In this document: one piece after another, positions 30,484 to 40,658 of the stretch
How the letters are laid out: each line of letters starts with the position of its first letter
How positions within the stretch are numbered: the stretch's first letter is position 1
Source of the DNA: Phytohabitans rumicis
GTDB lineage: Bacteria; Actinomycetota; Actinomycetes; Mycobacteriales; Micromonosporaceae
Assembly (NCBI RefSeq): GCF_011764445.1
Contig: NZ_BLPG01000001.1
Coordinates: forward strand, 4,278,001 to 4,342,000
DNA: 64,000 bases
Direction: 5' to 3'
Position numbers and translations under genes: made by a program
The notes under the pieces: generated by a model
What the model saw: only the letters and a program-made list of their open reading frames with translations
What the model was told of the DNA's origin: nothing
Database searches by the model: none

Positions 30484-31674
30484 GTGTTGCAGGATGGCTT
30501 GGTGCTCTTCGACCCCTACGACAGCTCGCCGAACGAGATCGAGTCCCGCGAAGAACTGGACCTGCACCTCGCCGCCGGCTCGCTCGCCGGCCTCACCGTC
30601 CAGGGACTGCGGCTCGACGTCGACCCGCCCGATCTCGCCCGCGTCGTCCTGTCCGACACCCTCTTCGTGGGCTGTCACTTCGCGTCGGTGGAGATCGAGG
30701 CCGACCTCGTACGGCGCGGGGCACACGTCGTACCGCCCTTCGACGACCTGCCGTACCCCACCCACCCGGCCCGCCTCTACACCGCCGACGACCTCGCGGC
30801 CGGCTTCGCCGACGGCGGCTTCAAGACGATGTACGACACGGTCGTCTTCGAGCACTTCGTCGCGCACGGCGGGGCGATGCCGGACATCCGGGAGGCGCTC
30901 GCCCAGCGGCTGCACGACGCCGGGATCGACAACGCCCTCACCAAAGCCGTCAACGCCTGGGTCGCCGCGCGCGGCCCAGCGGCGGCGGTGGGCGTCATGG
31001 GCGGTCACGCGGAGCCGCGGGGCACCACGGCGTACCGCCTGGCGGCGGCGCTCGGCCGCGAGCTGACGGTGGCCGGGCGGCTGATCGTCACCGGCGGCGG
31101 CCCCGGCGTGATGGAGGCGGCGAACCTCGGCGCGTACATGGCCGGCAACTCCCGCGAAGACCTCGCCGCCGCGATCGACGAACTGGCCGCGGCACCCAAC
31201 TTCCACGACCACGAGCCCTACACGGGTACGGCCCTGGGAGTGCGCACCGCGTACCCCTTGGAGGCCACCGCGGAGCGCGACGTGGTCACCCGGCTCGCGT
31301 ACGGCGGGCTGGCGCTGCCCACCTGGCTGTACGGCCACGAGCCGGCCAACCTCTTCGCCGGCCAGATCGGAAAATACTTCTCGAACGCCGTACGCGAGGA
31401 CATGATCCTGCGACTGGCCCGCGGTGGGATCGTCTTCGCGCCTGGCCTCGCCGGGACCGTGCAGGAGATCTTCCAGGCCGCCACGAAGACGTTCTACGCC
31501 ACCGACGGACCGTCCGGCCCGTTCGTCTTCCTCGGCACCGAGCACTGGGGACGGCTACCGGTCGAGGCGCTCCTCCGCCCCCTGCTGGCCGCCTCCCCGC
31601 ACGGCGACGTCTCCCACCTCGTGGTAGTCACCGACTCGGTAGAAGAAGCCGTAGCCGTCCTCACCACCTGCTAA
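30484..31674 (+). CDS. LOG family (TIGR00730-like) nucleotide 5'-monophosphate nucleosidase candidate
   Basis: About 396 residues from the GTG at 30484 (GTG 30502 is an alternative). The central Rossmann domain has VGVMGGHAEPRGTTAYRLAAALG and the LOG hallmark VTGGGPGVMEAANLGAYMAGN, with a later PGLAGTVQEIFQAAT in the place of the usual PGGxGTxxE, so the second Gly is Leu here. This longer class resembles the E. coli PpnN-type proteins rather than small cytokinin-activating LOGs. Expected chemistry is cleavage of nucleoside monophosphates to base and ribose 5-phosphate. The N-terminal ~150 residues are specific to this subgroup. A structured leader with a terminator-like hairpin precedes it. 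Confidence 0.82.
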   Translation: MLQDGLVLFDPYDSSPNEIESREELDLHLAAGSLAGLTVQGLRLDVDPPDLARVVLSDTLFVGCHFASVEIEADLVRRGAHVVPPFDDLPYPTHPARLYTADDLAAGFADGGFKTMYDTVVFEHFVAHGGAMPDIREALAQRLHDAGIDNALTKAVNAWVAARGPAAAVGVMGGHAEPRGTTAYRLAAALGRELTVAGRLIVTGGGPGVMEAANLGAYMAGNSREDLAAAIDELAAAPNFHDHEPYTGTALGVRTAYPLEATAERDVVTRLAYGGLALPTWLYGHEPANLFAGQIGKYFSNAVREDMILRLARGGIVFAPGLAGTVQEIFQAATKTFYATDGPSGPFVFLGTEHWGRLPVEALLRPLLAASPHGDVSHLVVVTDSVEEAVAVLTTC

Positions 31675-31711
31675 CCCCGCCCCGCCCGCGCGCCGGCGCC
31701 GCCGGCCTCCG

Positions 31712-31817
31712 CGCCGATCAAGGCTTTCCCCGTCGATCAAGGGCAAATGGTCGTGGATCGGAGATCAAAGCACGGCCGTTCGCCCTTGATCGATGACGAA
31801 AGCCTTGATCGATGACG
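31712..31817. repeat. Palindromic repeat family 1, copy C (full length with outer arms)
   Basis: Outer arms GCCGATCAAGGCTTTC and GAAAGCCTTGATCGATG enclose inner arms GTCGATCAAGGGCAAATGG and CCGTTCGCCCTTGATCGAT around GATCGGAGATCAAAG. It separates two convergent genes, a position suited to termination. Confidence 0.9.
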
Positions 31818-31831
31818 CCCGCCGCGGTGGG

Positions 31832-32350
31832 CTAGGCGATGGGTACGCGGCACCAGAAGCCGACCGGGAGGTCGATCTCCACCGCGTCGGTCAGGCCGTT
31901 CTCGTCCAGGGCGTTGTAGATGGCCAGCCGGCCGCTCTCGAAGAGGAACTCGACCGCGTGCAGCACCCGCGGCCGCCAGTGCGACGGCATGATCCGCTCG
32001 ATCACGTTGACCTCGCGGAGGCGTTGCCCGCGTACCGAGCGGAGCGCCGCGTGGGCGTCGGCACGCCAGTCGAGCATGAGACCGGGCCAGTCCAGCGGCA
32101 TGGACATGTCCACCTGTCCCCAGGTGATCCCGCACTCGTCGAACTTGCGGTGGGTGACCTCGACGTTGACGTCGCCGAAGCCGAGGATCACCGGTCCATC
32201 GGCGAACCAGCGGCCGCGCTCCAGGTCCCACATCAGCCAGGCGCCGTCGAGCTGCCGCCCGACGATCCGATAGAACCGGGAACGGTGCACGGCTGCCAGG
32301 GTCTTACTGCTGTGACACCACTGCGGCTCGTACCCTTCGATGCCGAGCAC
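31832..32350 (-). CDS. Conserved hypothetical protein
   Basis: A 172-residue protein with no family I recognise. AGGAGG is placed 6 bases before the GTG at 32350, which decides the start (LGIEGYEPQWCHSSKTLAAVH). Sequence is rich in Trp (GAWLMWDLERGRWFADG, DWPGLMLDWRAD) and ends FWCRVPIA; it looks like a soluble mixed alpha/beta protein. It is downstream of fba on the same strand but beyond the fba terminator hairpin, so it probably has its own promoter. No catalytic motif is evident. Confidence 0.7.
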   Translation of the reverse strand: MLGIEGYEPQWCHSSKTLAAVHRSRFYRIVGRQLDGAWLMWDLERGRWFADGPVILGFGDVNVEVTHRKFDECGITWGQVDMSMPLDWPGLMLDWRADAHAALRSVRGQRLREVNVIERIMPSHWRPRVLHAVEFLFESGRLAIYNALDENGLTDAVEIDLPVGFWCRVPIA

Positions 32351-32420
32351 GACCGACCTCCTGGGTGGCATTCAGATCGGACGATCGTACCGAAAAGCCA
32401 CCCCAGACCCCCGAACGGCG

Positions 32421-32452
32421 CGCGGCCGGCCCCCGAACGGGGGACCGGCCGC
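32421..32452 (-). terminator. Terminator of fba
   Basis: GCGGCCGG(C)CCCC-CGAA-CGGGG(GA)CCGGCCGC forms a very strong stem just past the fba stop (32466) on the minus strand. Confidence 0.75.
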
Positions 32453-32465
32453 GGATGCTTGATCT

Positions 32466-33491
<1,026 letters not shown>

Positions 33492-33589
33492 GTCAAACGC
33501 TCCTAAGTATGCGGATTGAGTGCGCCGGACCGCGCTGTCCTCCAGCCGGCAGTATCCCGCAGCTCACCCGGGGCGACGTCACCGACCCC

Positions 33590-33976
33590 TTACGCCTTGC
33601 CCTCCCAGCTATCCGGGATCACCAGGCTGATCAGCCAGCTCACCACCGCCATCACGATCGCGCCCCAGAACGCCGGCCAGAACCCGTCGATCTCGAACGG
33701 CAGGTCCAGCACGCCGGCGATCCAGTCGGTGAACAGGAAGAGCAGCGCGTTGACCACCAGCGCGAAGAGCCCCAGCGTGAGGATGTAGAACACGCACCCC
33801 ACGACGTGGATAATCGGCTTGAGTACGGCGTTCACGAGGCCAAATATCAGTGCCACGATGATCAAGGTCAGCGCGTTGCGGCCCGAGGTGCTGCCCGTCA
33901 GGTTGATGTCGGGCACCACCAGGGTGGTGATCCACAACGCGACTGCGTTGATCGCCCACCTGATCAGAAATCCCAC
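33590..33976 (-). CDS. Phage-holin-family small membrane protein (PF04020-like)
   Basis: A 128-residue protein with four hydrophobic helices: FLIRWAINAVALWITTLVVP, ALTLIIVALIFGLVNAVLKPIIHVVG, VFYILTLGLFALVVNALLFLFTDWIAGVL and FWGAIVMAVVSWLISLVIP. This pattern and the NAVLKPI motif match the mycobacterial/actinobacterial family labelled phage holin 4_2, found widely as a chromosomal housekeeping gene with no tested holin activity. Start at GTG 33976 is preferred (GGATGGAA upstream); the open frame further up is not supported. No phage genes are nearby. Confidence 0.85.
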   Translation of the reverse strand: MGFLIRWAINAVALWITTLVVPDINLTGSTSGRNALTLIIVALIFGLVNAVLKPIIHVVGCVFYILTLGLFALVVNALLFLFTDWIAGVLDLPFEIDGFWPAFWGAIVMAVVSWLISLVIPDSWEGKA

Positions 33977-34061
33977 CGTTCCATCCTGACACCACAGCAT
34001 CGGGACATGTGCCGGTTTCCGGCGCCACTGCCTGGGCATATCGGAGGGGAGGGAGGCGACG

Positions 34062-34271
34062 ATGACCGAGCCCGACGAGGACTTCGCTCCCGATGATCAC
34101 CTCGCGCCGGATGAGCGTGACATCGAGGCGCCGGCGGCAGACGCCATGGAGCAGGCGACCCTGGTCGACCCTGCGGACGGCCAGCTCGACGTGCACCGCG
34201 GCCTGGAGGTCGACGAGTGGGACGCGCTCGAGCAGGCCCGAGTTGTCGACCTCGACGACGAGTACCGGTAA
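34062..34271 (+). CDS. Small acidic DUF5709-like protein
   Basis: A 69-residue, strongly acidic protein (MTEPDEDFAPDDHLAPDERDIEAPAADAMEQ... ending VVDLDDEYR) resembling actinobacterial DUF5709 proteins. GAGGGAGG precedes the ATG. Too small and acidic for an enzyme; function unknown. It is 24 bases upstream of the DedA gene and may be cotranscribed with it. Confidence 0.78.
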   Translation: MTEPDEDFAPDDHLAPDERDIEAPAADAMEQATLVDPADGQLDVHRGLEVDEWDALEQARVVDLDDEYR

Positions 34272-34295
34272 ACGAGCAGGGCACCGGTACCCTTT

Positions 34296-35048
34296 GTGCC
34301 CGTGGACACAGCCGAGAAGACCCGCGCGCTCTCCGAGCAGCTGGCCGTCAACCCGCTAGATCCGAAGGAGCTATTGCAGACCTTCGGCCTCGTCGGAGTG
34401 TGGGCGATCCTCTTCGCCGAGACCGGCCTGCTGGTCGGCTTCTTCTTTCCAGGGGACTCCCTGCTCTTCCTCGCCGGCGTGGCCGCCTCCCCGGTGGCCG
34501 ACGCCATGCTGGGCGAGGGCACCAGGCTGTCGCTGCTCGGCCTGGTGATCGGCGCGCCCATCTGCGCGATCGCCGGCGCCCAGCTCGGTCACTTCCTCGG
34601 CGCCCGGTACGGGCAGCGCATGTTCGACCGCCCCGACTCCCGGCTCTTCAAGCGGGAGTACGTGGAGAAGGCCGAGTACTACTTCGAGAAGTTCGGCCCG
34701 GCGAAGGCGGTGGTGCTGGCCCGCTTCATCCCGATCGTGCGGACGTTCCTCAACCCGGTCGCGGGCGTGCTCGGCATGCCGGCGAAGACGTTCTTCCTGT
34801 GGAACGTCGTAGGCGCGATCCTCTGGACCGACGGGATCATCCTCGGCGGATACTTCCTCGCGGACAGCATCTATGACGCGGTCGGCGACCACATCGACCG
34901 CTACATCCTGCCGGTGGTGGCCCTGATCGTCCTGATCTCCGTGCTGCCGATCATCATCGAGATCATCCGGGACCGCCGTGCGAAGCGGCGGGCGGCGGCA
35001 GCCGGGCAGGAATCAACGCCGAGTCACGCCGGACGCGGCCGGCGCTGA
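34296..35048 (+). CDS. DedA family membrane protein
   Basis: A 250-residue membrane protein of the DedA/SNARE-associated family, now linked to lipid scrambling or undecaprenyl-phosphate recycling in other bacteria. Family features: ETGLLVGFFFPGDSLLFLAG in the first hairpin, GARYGQRMF, the conserved YYFEKFGPAKAVVLARFIPIVRTFLNPVAGVLGM with essential Arg residues, and NVVGAILWTDGIILGGYFLA. Four to five helices are predicted and the C-terminus is basic (RDRRAKRRAAAAG). GTG 34296 or GTG 34302 is the start. The M. tuberculosis counterpart (Rv0364) is also beside fba. Confidence 0.92.
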   Translation: MPVDTAEKTRALSEQLAVNPLDPKELLQTFGLVGVWAILFAETGLLVGFFFPGDSLLFLAGVAASPVADAMLGEGTRLSLLGLVIGAPICAIAGAQLGHFLGARYGQRMFDRPDSRLFKREYVEKAEYYFEKFGPAKAVVLARFIPIVRTFLNPVAGVLGMPAKTFFLWNVVGAILWTDGIILGGYFLADSIYDAVGDHIDRYILPVVALIVLISVLPIIIEIIRDRRAKRRAAAAGQESTPSHAGRGRR

Positions 35049-35085
35049 CCGCCAAGATCTTTTGATCAAACCCTGAGCGGACATT

Positions 35086-35148
35086 CGGAAATCGCCCGGT
35101 GTCACCGAGGAGGTGACGCCACCATCCAGTGACGCCGGGCGAATTCCG
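35086..35148. terminator. Bidirectional terminator between DedA and ArsR genes
   Basis: CGGAAATCGCCCGGTGTCAC (35086-35105) and GTGACGCCGGGCGAATTCCG (35129-35148) form long arms with two mismatches. A smaller GTCACC/GGTGAC hairpin is nested. It lies between convergent stops at 35048 and 35156. Confidence 0.75.
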
Positions 35149-35155
35149 CGCTAAT

Positions 35156-35533
35156 TCAGCGAGCCTTCTTCGTGGCCCGCTTACGCGGCGGAGTCAACAG
35201 GTCCGCGATCGTCGCGATCGCGGTCGGCACCAGCCGGTAGTAAGCCCACACGCCGCGCTTCTCCCGCTCCAGCAAGCCGGCCTCGGTGAGGATACGCAGG
35301 TGGTGGCTCACCGTCGGCTGCGAGAGCCCGAGCGGTGCGGTGAGGTCGCATACGCACGCCTCACCCTCCGGAGCCGACTGGATGAGGCTCAAGAGCCGCA
35401 ACCGGGCCGGATCGGCGAGTGCTTTGAGGACCCCAGCGAGGCGCTCAGCATCAGCGCGCTCGATCGGCTCGCCGCCAAGCGGCGAGATCTGAGGCATGGT
35501 CGTTTCAGCCAACGCAGTTCCCACGTACTCCAT
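35156..35533 (-). CDS. ArsR/SmtB-family metal-responsive repressor
   Basis: A 125-residue winged-helix protein: ERADAERLAGVLKALADPARLRLLSLIQ, then GEACVCDLTAPLGLSQPTVSHHLRILTEAGLLEREKRGVWAYYRL. The C-V-C-D motif at the start of the recognition helix is the classic ArsR thiol site for As(III)/Sb(III), close to ELCVCDL. Start ATG 35533 (MEYVGTALAETT) has AGGTGGA 4-5 bases upstream; ATG 35497 would also give a full domain. A small palindrome sits upstream at 35558. No arsenic resistance gene is in the window, so the regulated target is elsewhere or is itself. The basic tail PPRKRATKKAR is unusual. Confidence 0.9.
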   Translation of the reverse strand: MEYVGTALAETTMPQISPLGGEPIERADAERLAGVLKALADPARLRLLSLIQSAPEGEACVCDLTAPLGLSQPTVSHHLRILTEAGLLEREKRGVWAYYRLVPTAIATIADLLTPPRKRATKKAR

Positions 35534-35557
35534 CCTTCCACCTACACCATCGATCCG

Positions 35558-35573
35558 CCTGCATATCAGCAGG
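35558..35573. promoter_or_regulatory. Candidate ArsR operator
   Basis: CCTGC-ATATCA-GCAGG is an inverted repeat 25 bases upstream of the ArsR start, in the gap after pyrE. Autoregulation is inferred from position only. Confidence 0.45.
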
Positions 35574-35597
35574 TCCGAATCGACAAACTTGTTAGGC

Positions 35598-36131
35598 CTA
35601 AAGGCCGAGGTCGCCCAACGTGTAGGCGGCGCGGTAGGGGATTCCCACGTCCCGAACCGCTTCACCCGCACCGCGATCAACGATAACCGCTACACCGACT
35701 ACCTCGGCTCCAGCCTCTCGCAGCGCCTCGACCGCGGTCAGCACGCTGCCGCCCGTCGTCGAGGTGTCCTCCACCGCCAGTACTCGGCGGCCCACCACAT
35801 CCGGACCCTCGATCCGTCGCTGCAACCCGTGCGTCTTCTCGGCCTTACGCACCACGAAGGCGTCCAGCCGCCGCCCCGCCGCCGAAGCGGCGTGCAACAT
35901 CGCCGAAGCCACCGGATCCGCACCCAATGTCAGGCCGCCGACCGCATCGAAGTCCCAGTCCGCCGTGAGGTCGAGCATGACCCGCCCCACCAGCGGAGAC
36001 GCCGCGTGATGCAGGGTCACCCGGCGTAGATCGACATACCAGTCCGCTTCACGACCTGAGGACAGCACCACCCTGCCGTGGACCACGGCTAGTTCAGTGA
36101 TGAATTTACGCAGGTCGTCATGGTCACCCAT
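35598..36131 (-). CDS. pyrE: Orotate phosphoribosyltransferase
   Basis: PyrE joins orotate and PRPP to make OMP in pyrimidine synthesis. The 177-residue protein shows LSSGREADWYVDLRRVTLH, VGGLTLGADPVASAML, FVVRKAEKTHGLQRRIEG (flexible loop Lys) and the PRPP-binding VLAVEDTSTTGGSVLTAVEALREAGA. ATG 36131 (MGDHDDLRKFI) is preferred over an upstream in-frame start because homologues begin there. It is one of several nucleotide genes in the window but not in an operon with them. In M. tuberculosis pyrE is also close to clpB. Confidence 0.95.
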   Translation of the reverse strand: MGDHDDLRKFITELAVVHGRVVLSSGREADWYVDLRRVTLHHAASPLVGRVMLDLTADWDFDAVGGLTLGADPVASAMLHAASAAGRRLDAFVVRKAEKTHGLQRRIEGPDVVGRRVLAVEDTSTTGGSVLTAVEALREAGAEVVGVAVIVDRGAGEAVRDVGIPYRAAYTLGDLGL

Positions 36132-36177
36132 GGCGCAAAGGGTACTGCGCCAACGTGGGTCGTCCACCATCGACCCG

Positions 36178-36965
36178 CTACTGAGAGTCGCGACCTATCC
36201 GTCCGCGGGTGTCCCGGGCGACCGACTGAAGCAGCCCGCGAGGGGCGTGCCGGAGACCGAAGACCGCGAGCTTGTACTTCCAGTCAGGAACGCTGACCAC
36301 CTTGCCCTTACGCAGGTCACGCAGGGCATCGACGACTACCTCATCGGCTTCGAGCCACATCCATTCGGGGTTTTCGACATGTTGATGCCCGCCCGGTCGT
36401 GGAACTCGGTACGGGTGTAGCCGGGGCACAACGCCATTACCCGAACGCCGAAGGAACGCACCGAGTGGGCCACCGATTCACTGAAGTTGGTGACCCACGC
36501 CTTGCTGGCCGAGTACGTCGAGCCCGGCATCACGGCCGCGAAGCCGGCGACCGAAGAGACATTTATCACTGCCCCGTGCCGGCGCTCGGTCATGCCCGGG
36601 AGGGCGGCGAGCGTCAGCCGCATGACGGCGTGCACGTTGAGCCGCAGCAGCCGCTCCTCGTCCGCCACGGCCGAGGAGAGAAACGGCCGGTTCAGGCTGA
36701 TGCCGGCGTTGTTGACCAGCAGGTCTACGGGCTCGGCGAGCGCCTTCTCCACGATGGAGCAGCCGTCGTCGGTGGACAGATCGGCCGGCAGCCCGCGGGC
36801 CGCGACGCCGTGCTTCTCGGCCAACTCTGCGGCCAGCTCGGCCAGCCGCCGCTCGTCGCGGGCGACCAGCACCAGGTCGTACCCGTCCGATGCCAGCCGG
36901 CGGGCGAAGGCCGCGCCGATGCCGGCGGTGGCCCCGGTGATCAGAGCTGTGCGGGAGGCTGCCAA
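36178..36965 (-). CDS. Short-chain dehydrogenase/reductase, frame broken by an apparent 1-base deletion
   Basis: Classical SDR of about 262 residues in the restored frame. [20 protein letters not shown] (NAD(P) loop), [22 protein letters not shown] (catalytic Ser) and YSASKAWV (Tyr/Lys) are all present, then [21 protein letters not shown]. At 36367-36370 a G/C run is one base short; restoring it continues [33 protein letters not shown], the normal C-terminus of this SDR group (DltE/YqjQ-like). Substrate unknown. Four-helix membrane protein genes follow upstream on the same strand. Confidence 0.88.
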
Positions 36966-36975
36966 TCCGTTTCCC

Positions 36976-37593
36976 TCACCTCGGGGGCGGCGGTGGTGGT
37001 TGCGGCACGACGGGCGCCGGCGGGGTCGCGCGGAAGTACGGATGCGACGCCGGCAGGACGAGCAGCAAAGCTACTACAAGGTAACCGAGGGCCTGCGCCG
37101 CCGAAAGCCCACCGTTGAGGCCGATCCACCAGCCCGGGTACGCGTCGGTGAGCGCCTGTGTGAGGTCCTCCGCGACCTGGTCGTCGGCGTTGATGTTCCA
37201 GGACAGCGCGGATTGGGAGATCACCGCGAGGAGGCCGCAGCACCCGCAGAGGAGGCCGAGCGCGCTGACCACCCAGGTGGCGATCCGGGCACCGTTGCGC
37301 CCGCGCAGGTTGCCCAGCGCCAGGACGATGAGGACCACCGCCAGCAGGACGGCGAGCACCGCGGTGGCGATGGCCGTGCCCCAGGCGAACCCGGCCAGCC
37401 CGTCAATGTCGTTCTGGCTGGCCCCGGTGCGCCCCGCCGCCTCGCGGAAACGGTCGACCACCCCGCTGATCCCGGCCAGGGTGACGACCGCGCTGACCAG
37501 ACCGGCGACCCCCATGAAGATCATGAGGGCCGCTGCGGCGGTGACGGTCGCCGGCCGTGGCCGGGACTGCTGCGGGATCGAGACGTCGCTCAT
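36976..37593 (-). CDS. Four-helix membrane protein, paralogue 1 of 3 (Pro-rich tail)
   Basis: A 205-residue membrane protein with four helices ([84 protein letters not shown]) and a loop between helices 3 and 4 of about 40 residues. After helix 4 comes [26 protein letters not shown], a motif plus Pro-rich tail shared with the products at 37624-38358 and 42625-43359. Cys-rich CGCC in helix 3 is also shared. Family not recognised; it may be regulated with the adjacent paralogue, 30 bases away. Confidence 0.72.
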   Translation of the reverse strand: MSDVSIPQQSRPRPATVTAAAALMIFMGVAGLVSAVVTLAGISGVVDRFREAAGRTGASQNDIDGLAGFAWGTAIATAVLAVLLAVVLIVLALGNLRGRNGARIATWVVSALGLLCGCCGLLAVISQSALSWNINADDQVAEDLTQALTDAYPGWWIGLNGGLSAAQALGYLVVALLLVLPASHPYFRATPPAPVVPQPPPPPPR

Positions 37594-37623
37594 GCAAGTA
37601 GAACTACAGCAACGAACGCGAGT

Positions 37624-38358
37624 TCACTGGCCCGGGGGCGGGCTCTGCGGTCCGGGCTGCTCGTTCGGCGGCTCCGCGGGTGGCGGCGGCGTGCTGCCGG
37701 TTGCCGGTGGCGCTCCCGGGGCGGGCGAGGCCGTCGGCGGCGTCGCCGGTGGCGGGTACGCCGGGTAGGCCGATCCGGGCACCGGCGGCTCCCAGGCCGG
37801 GGCGGGCTTGCGGAAGAACTCGTTCGACGGCGGCAGCGCCAGCAGGATCAGCGCCGCCAGCAGCGCGAGCAGCGCCAGCACCGTGAGGGTGATGGACGTC
37901 GGCATGTACCAGCTGGGCAGCGCGTCTTCGAGCCGGCTCTGGATCTCCGACGGGCTCGGCACGTCGCTGTCCGTCGAGCCGAAGTCCATCGAGTTGGTGA
38001 ACGCGGTGCTGGCGAGGCCCACGCCGGAGCAGCACAGCGAGATGCCGCCCAGCACCCAGGTGACGATCCGCGAGGCGTTCTTGGCCCGATTGTTGAGGAC
38101 CGCCAGCACCACGAACGCGACGGCGAACAGGAGACCCACCACCGCGACGATGACCGTGGTGACGGTGACGAACACTTCGCCGCCCTCGGCCGTGGTGCCC
38201 TCGTACGCTTCGCGGTAGACGTCGCTGGTCGTACCGAGCACGGACAACTGCACGACCACGCCGATCAATCCCAGCGCGGCGTAAAGGTAGAGCAGGTAGC
38301 TGGAGATGCTGACGCTCCCCGGTCGCGCGGGGGCGGCCGGGTTCGTGGGATCAGCCAC
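37624..38358 (-). CDS. Four-helix membrane protein, paralogue 2 of 3 (Pro-rich tail)
   Basis: A 244-residue protein from GTG 38358, with AAGGAG 6 bases upstream. Helices: SYLLYLYAALGLIGVVVQLSVL, TTVIVAVVGLLFAVAFVVLAVL, IVTWVLGGISLCCSGVGLAS, ITLTVLALLALLAALILLAL, then LPPSNEFFRKPAPAWEPPVPG and a long Pro/Gly/Ala tail. The signature after helix 4 (P-x-S/N-x-F/Y-F-R) and the helix-3 CC pair match paralogues 1 and 3. It is directly downstream of the spermidine-synthase-like gene with a 73-base gap, so it may belong to the same transcript. No function is known. Confidence 0.75.
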   Translation of the reverse strand: MADPTNPAAPARPGSVSISSYLLYLYAALGLIGVVVQLSVLGTTSDVYREAYEGTTAEGGEVFVTVTTVIVAVVGLLFAVAFVVLAVLNNRAKNASRIVTWVLGGISLCCSGVGLASTAFTNSMDFGSTDSDVPSPSEIQSRLEDALPSWYMPTSITLTVLALLALLAALILLALPPSNEFFRKPAPAWEPPVPGSAYPAYPPPATPPTASPAPGAPPATGSTPPPPAEPPNEQPGPQSPPPGQ

Positions 38359-38431
38359 GACGCTCCTTCCTAGATCAAGAATGAACTCACCGTATCGATA
38401 CCCTGCCAGTACGGCGTCGCAAACGGTGCCC

Positions 38432-39969
38432 CTAGTAGCTGCGCCACTCCGCCCGGGCGTACTCCAGCACTCGCGGCTCCAGCAGTGTCGACGGCCGTAC
38501 GTCGACGCGGCGCCGGTCCGGCGGGAAGACGGTGGCGGCGCGGAGCACCTCCGCGTCCAGGAAGCGCAGCGGCGGTACGCCCGCGGGAATGGCCGGCGTG
38601 GGCGCGGCGCCACCGGACACGGCCAGCACGAACCCCCAGTCGCCGAAGGACGGCACGTCCACGTGGTACGGCGACGTGGCGAACCCGGCCTCCCGGATCG
38701 ACGCCTCGATGCACCAGAACGACCGCGGCGCGAAGTACGGCGAGCCCGCCTGCACGACCATCCGGCCGCCGGGCGCGAGGACGTTGTGCAGCAGCGCGTA
38801 GAACTCGACCGAGTACAGCTTGGCGGTGGCCGTCTCGTCCGGGTCGGGCAGGTCGACGATCACCGCGTCGTAGCGCGCCGCCGCGGTGCGCAGCCAGCCG
38901 AACGCGTCGGTGTGCACGAGGCGTACCCGGGGTCGTCGAACGACCCGCGGTTGAGCGCGCGCAGGTCCGGGAGCGAGCGGGCCAGCGCCACCACCGCCGG
39001 GTCCAGCTCCACCACGGTCACCGTCGCGACGTCGGGATAGCGCAGCGCCTCCCGTACGGCCAGGCCGTCGCCGGCACCGAGCACCAGGACGTTGGCGCGG
39101 CTTCCGGCGAGCGCGGGGTGCACCAGCGCCTCGTGGTAGCGGTACTCGTCGACCGAGCTGAACTGGAGGTCGCCGTTGAGAAACAGGCGCAGGTCGGTCA
39201 CCCCGCCGGAAACCAGCGGCAGCGAACGGGTCAGCACGATCTCCTGGTAACGGCTGCGCTCGGCGTGCACGACGGGATCGCGGTAGAGCTGCTGCCGTGC
39301 GGTCACCTCGAAGTCGTGCGCGACCACGTAGGCGTACCCGAGGCAGAGCGCGACCGCGACGGAGGCGGCGCCGAGCGCGGCGCGCGACCGGCGTCCCAGA
39401 TCGCGGCGGAAGAGCGTGAAGACCAGCGCCATGCCGGCCAGCGCGTTGACCGCGCCGACCACCAGCGCGCCACGAAGCTGCCCGAAGACGGGCATCAGCA
39501 GGAACGGGAACGCCAGCCCGCCGAGAAGCGCGCCGACGTAGTCGGCGGCGAAGAGGTCGGCGACCGCGCTGCCCGCCGCCTGCTCGCGGATCCGCTGCAA
39601 CAGCACCATCAACAGCGGGATCTCCGCGCCGATCAGTCCACCGAGGACGAACGCCGTGGCGATCAGCGCCGGCCCGTAGAGGTCGAGCCAGGCGAACGCG
39701 GCGTAGAGGCCCAGCACGGACAGTCCACCCAGGAGCGCCAGGCACAGCTCGATGGCGGCGAAGGCGGCGGCGGCCTTGTGCTGCAATGGCTTGGCGGCCA
39801 GCGCGCCGATGCCCATCGCGAAGACCATCACACCGAGCACAATGGACGCCTGGCCCACCGTGTCGCCGATCAGGTAACTGCCGAGCGCGACGAGCGCCAG
39901 CTCGTACACCAGGCCGCACGCCGCGCAGACGAAAACGGCGAGGAGTACGGCGCTGCGGGCCAGCCTCAT
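38432..39969 (-). CDS. Membrane-bound spermidine-synthase-like protein, frame broken by an apparent 1-base deletion
   Basis: About 512 residues in the restored frame. The N-terminal ~220 residues form about seven helices starting [31 protein letters not shown]. The C-terminal half is an aminopropyltransferase/SAM-dependent fold: [48 protein letters not shown] (SAM-like site), [11 protein letters not shown], and [28 protein letters not shown]. One base added at 38929-38932 joins ...SFDDP to [13 protein letters not shown]. Such fused proteins end DUF350/DUF4178 operons; whether they make polyamines is untested here. Its ATG overlaps the upstream stop as ATGA. Confidence 0.88.
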
Positions 39970-40658
39970 TGCTGCACGGTCGCCCGCTGGTGGCGGCGGT
40001 CGAACCAACCGATCAGGAAGAAGATCAGCGCCAGCGCGACGAGCATGGCCGTGCCCACCACGAACGAGTAGCGATCCCGCCAGAAGTCGTTGCCGGCGGC
40101 TGGCAACGCGGCCGTCGTGCCGGTTATCGCCGGCGTCGGCACCGCCTTGGCGGCACCGCTCTCGGCCATGAGCAGCGGCAGCGCCAGCGCGGCCTGGCAG
40201 ATCGCCCAGTCCGGCTCGTCGATGAACATCTTTTCGGTGAGGCCGAAGCGGTCCAGTGTGGAGGTCGACAGCCCGCCACCCGACGAGGTCACGGTGACCG
40301 AGGCGTAGTCCGCCATCTCGCTGCTCGATGACCAGTACGTGACCGACGCCTGCACTTCGACCCACTGTGGACACTGGGCCGGGTCGATCGGTGTGGTCGG
40401 GCCCAGGTTGGAGCCTTCGCTGATGGGTGTGCCGAAGTCAGCGAGTTGCCAGCCGTAGCAGACGCCCTGCGCCGCCGTGGCCGCTGCCAGCTTCCTGGAC
40501 GTCTCCTGAGCCATTTCGGCGCTCGGCACCGGGATTTCGGTGCTGTCGTCACCCTCCGACGGGGGATCGATCAGCAGGAGCCCCACCACCAAGACGACGA
40601 CCGCCCCTAAGAGGCCGAACACCTTCCACAGTTTGGCGGTCCGTTTGGTGTTGGCCAT
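39966..40658 (-). CDS. Two-helix membrane protein of the DUF350/speE-like operon
   Basis: A 230-residue protein: one N-terminal helix ([18 protein letters not shown]), an extracytoplasmic domain of about 130 residues with [49 protein letters not shown] and [18 protein letters not shown], then a C-terminal helix ([21 protein letters not shown]) and a short basic cytoplasmic tail. Three cysteines lie in the outer domain. I do not recognise a named family. Start ATG 40658 shares one base with the DUF350 stop, and its stop overlaps the speE-like start, so it is embedded in the coupled operon. Confidence 0.8.
   Translation of the reverse strand: MANTKRTAKLWKVFGLLGAVVVLVVGLLLIDPPSEGDDSTEIPVPSAEMAQETSRKLAAATAAQGVCYGWQLADFGTPISEGSNLGPTTPIDPAQCPQWVEVQASVTYWSSSSEMADYASVTVTSSGGGLSTSTLDRFGLTEKMFIDEPDWAICQAALALPLLMAESGAAKAVPTPAITGTTAALPAAGNDFWRDRYSFVVGTAMLVALALIFFLIGWFDRRHQRATVQQ

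Noticed and set aside
33590-33976. A prophage, suggested by the holin-type protein
   Set aside because: This family is a common chromosomal membrane protein in actinobacteria and no phage genes surround it.
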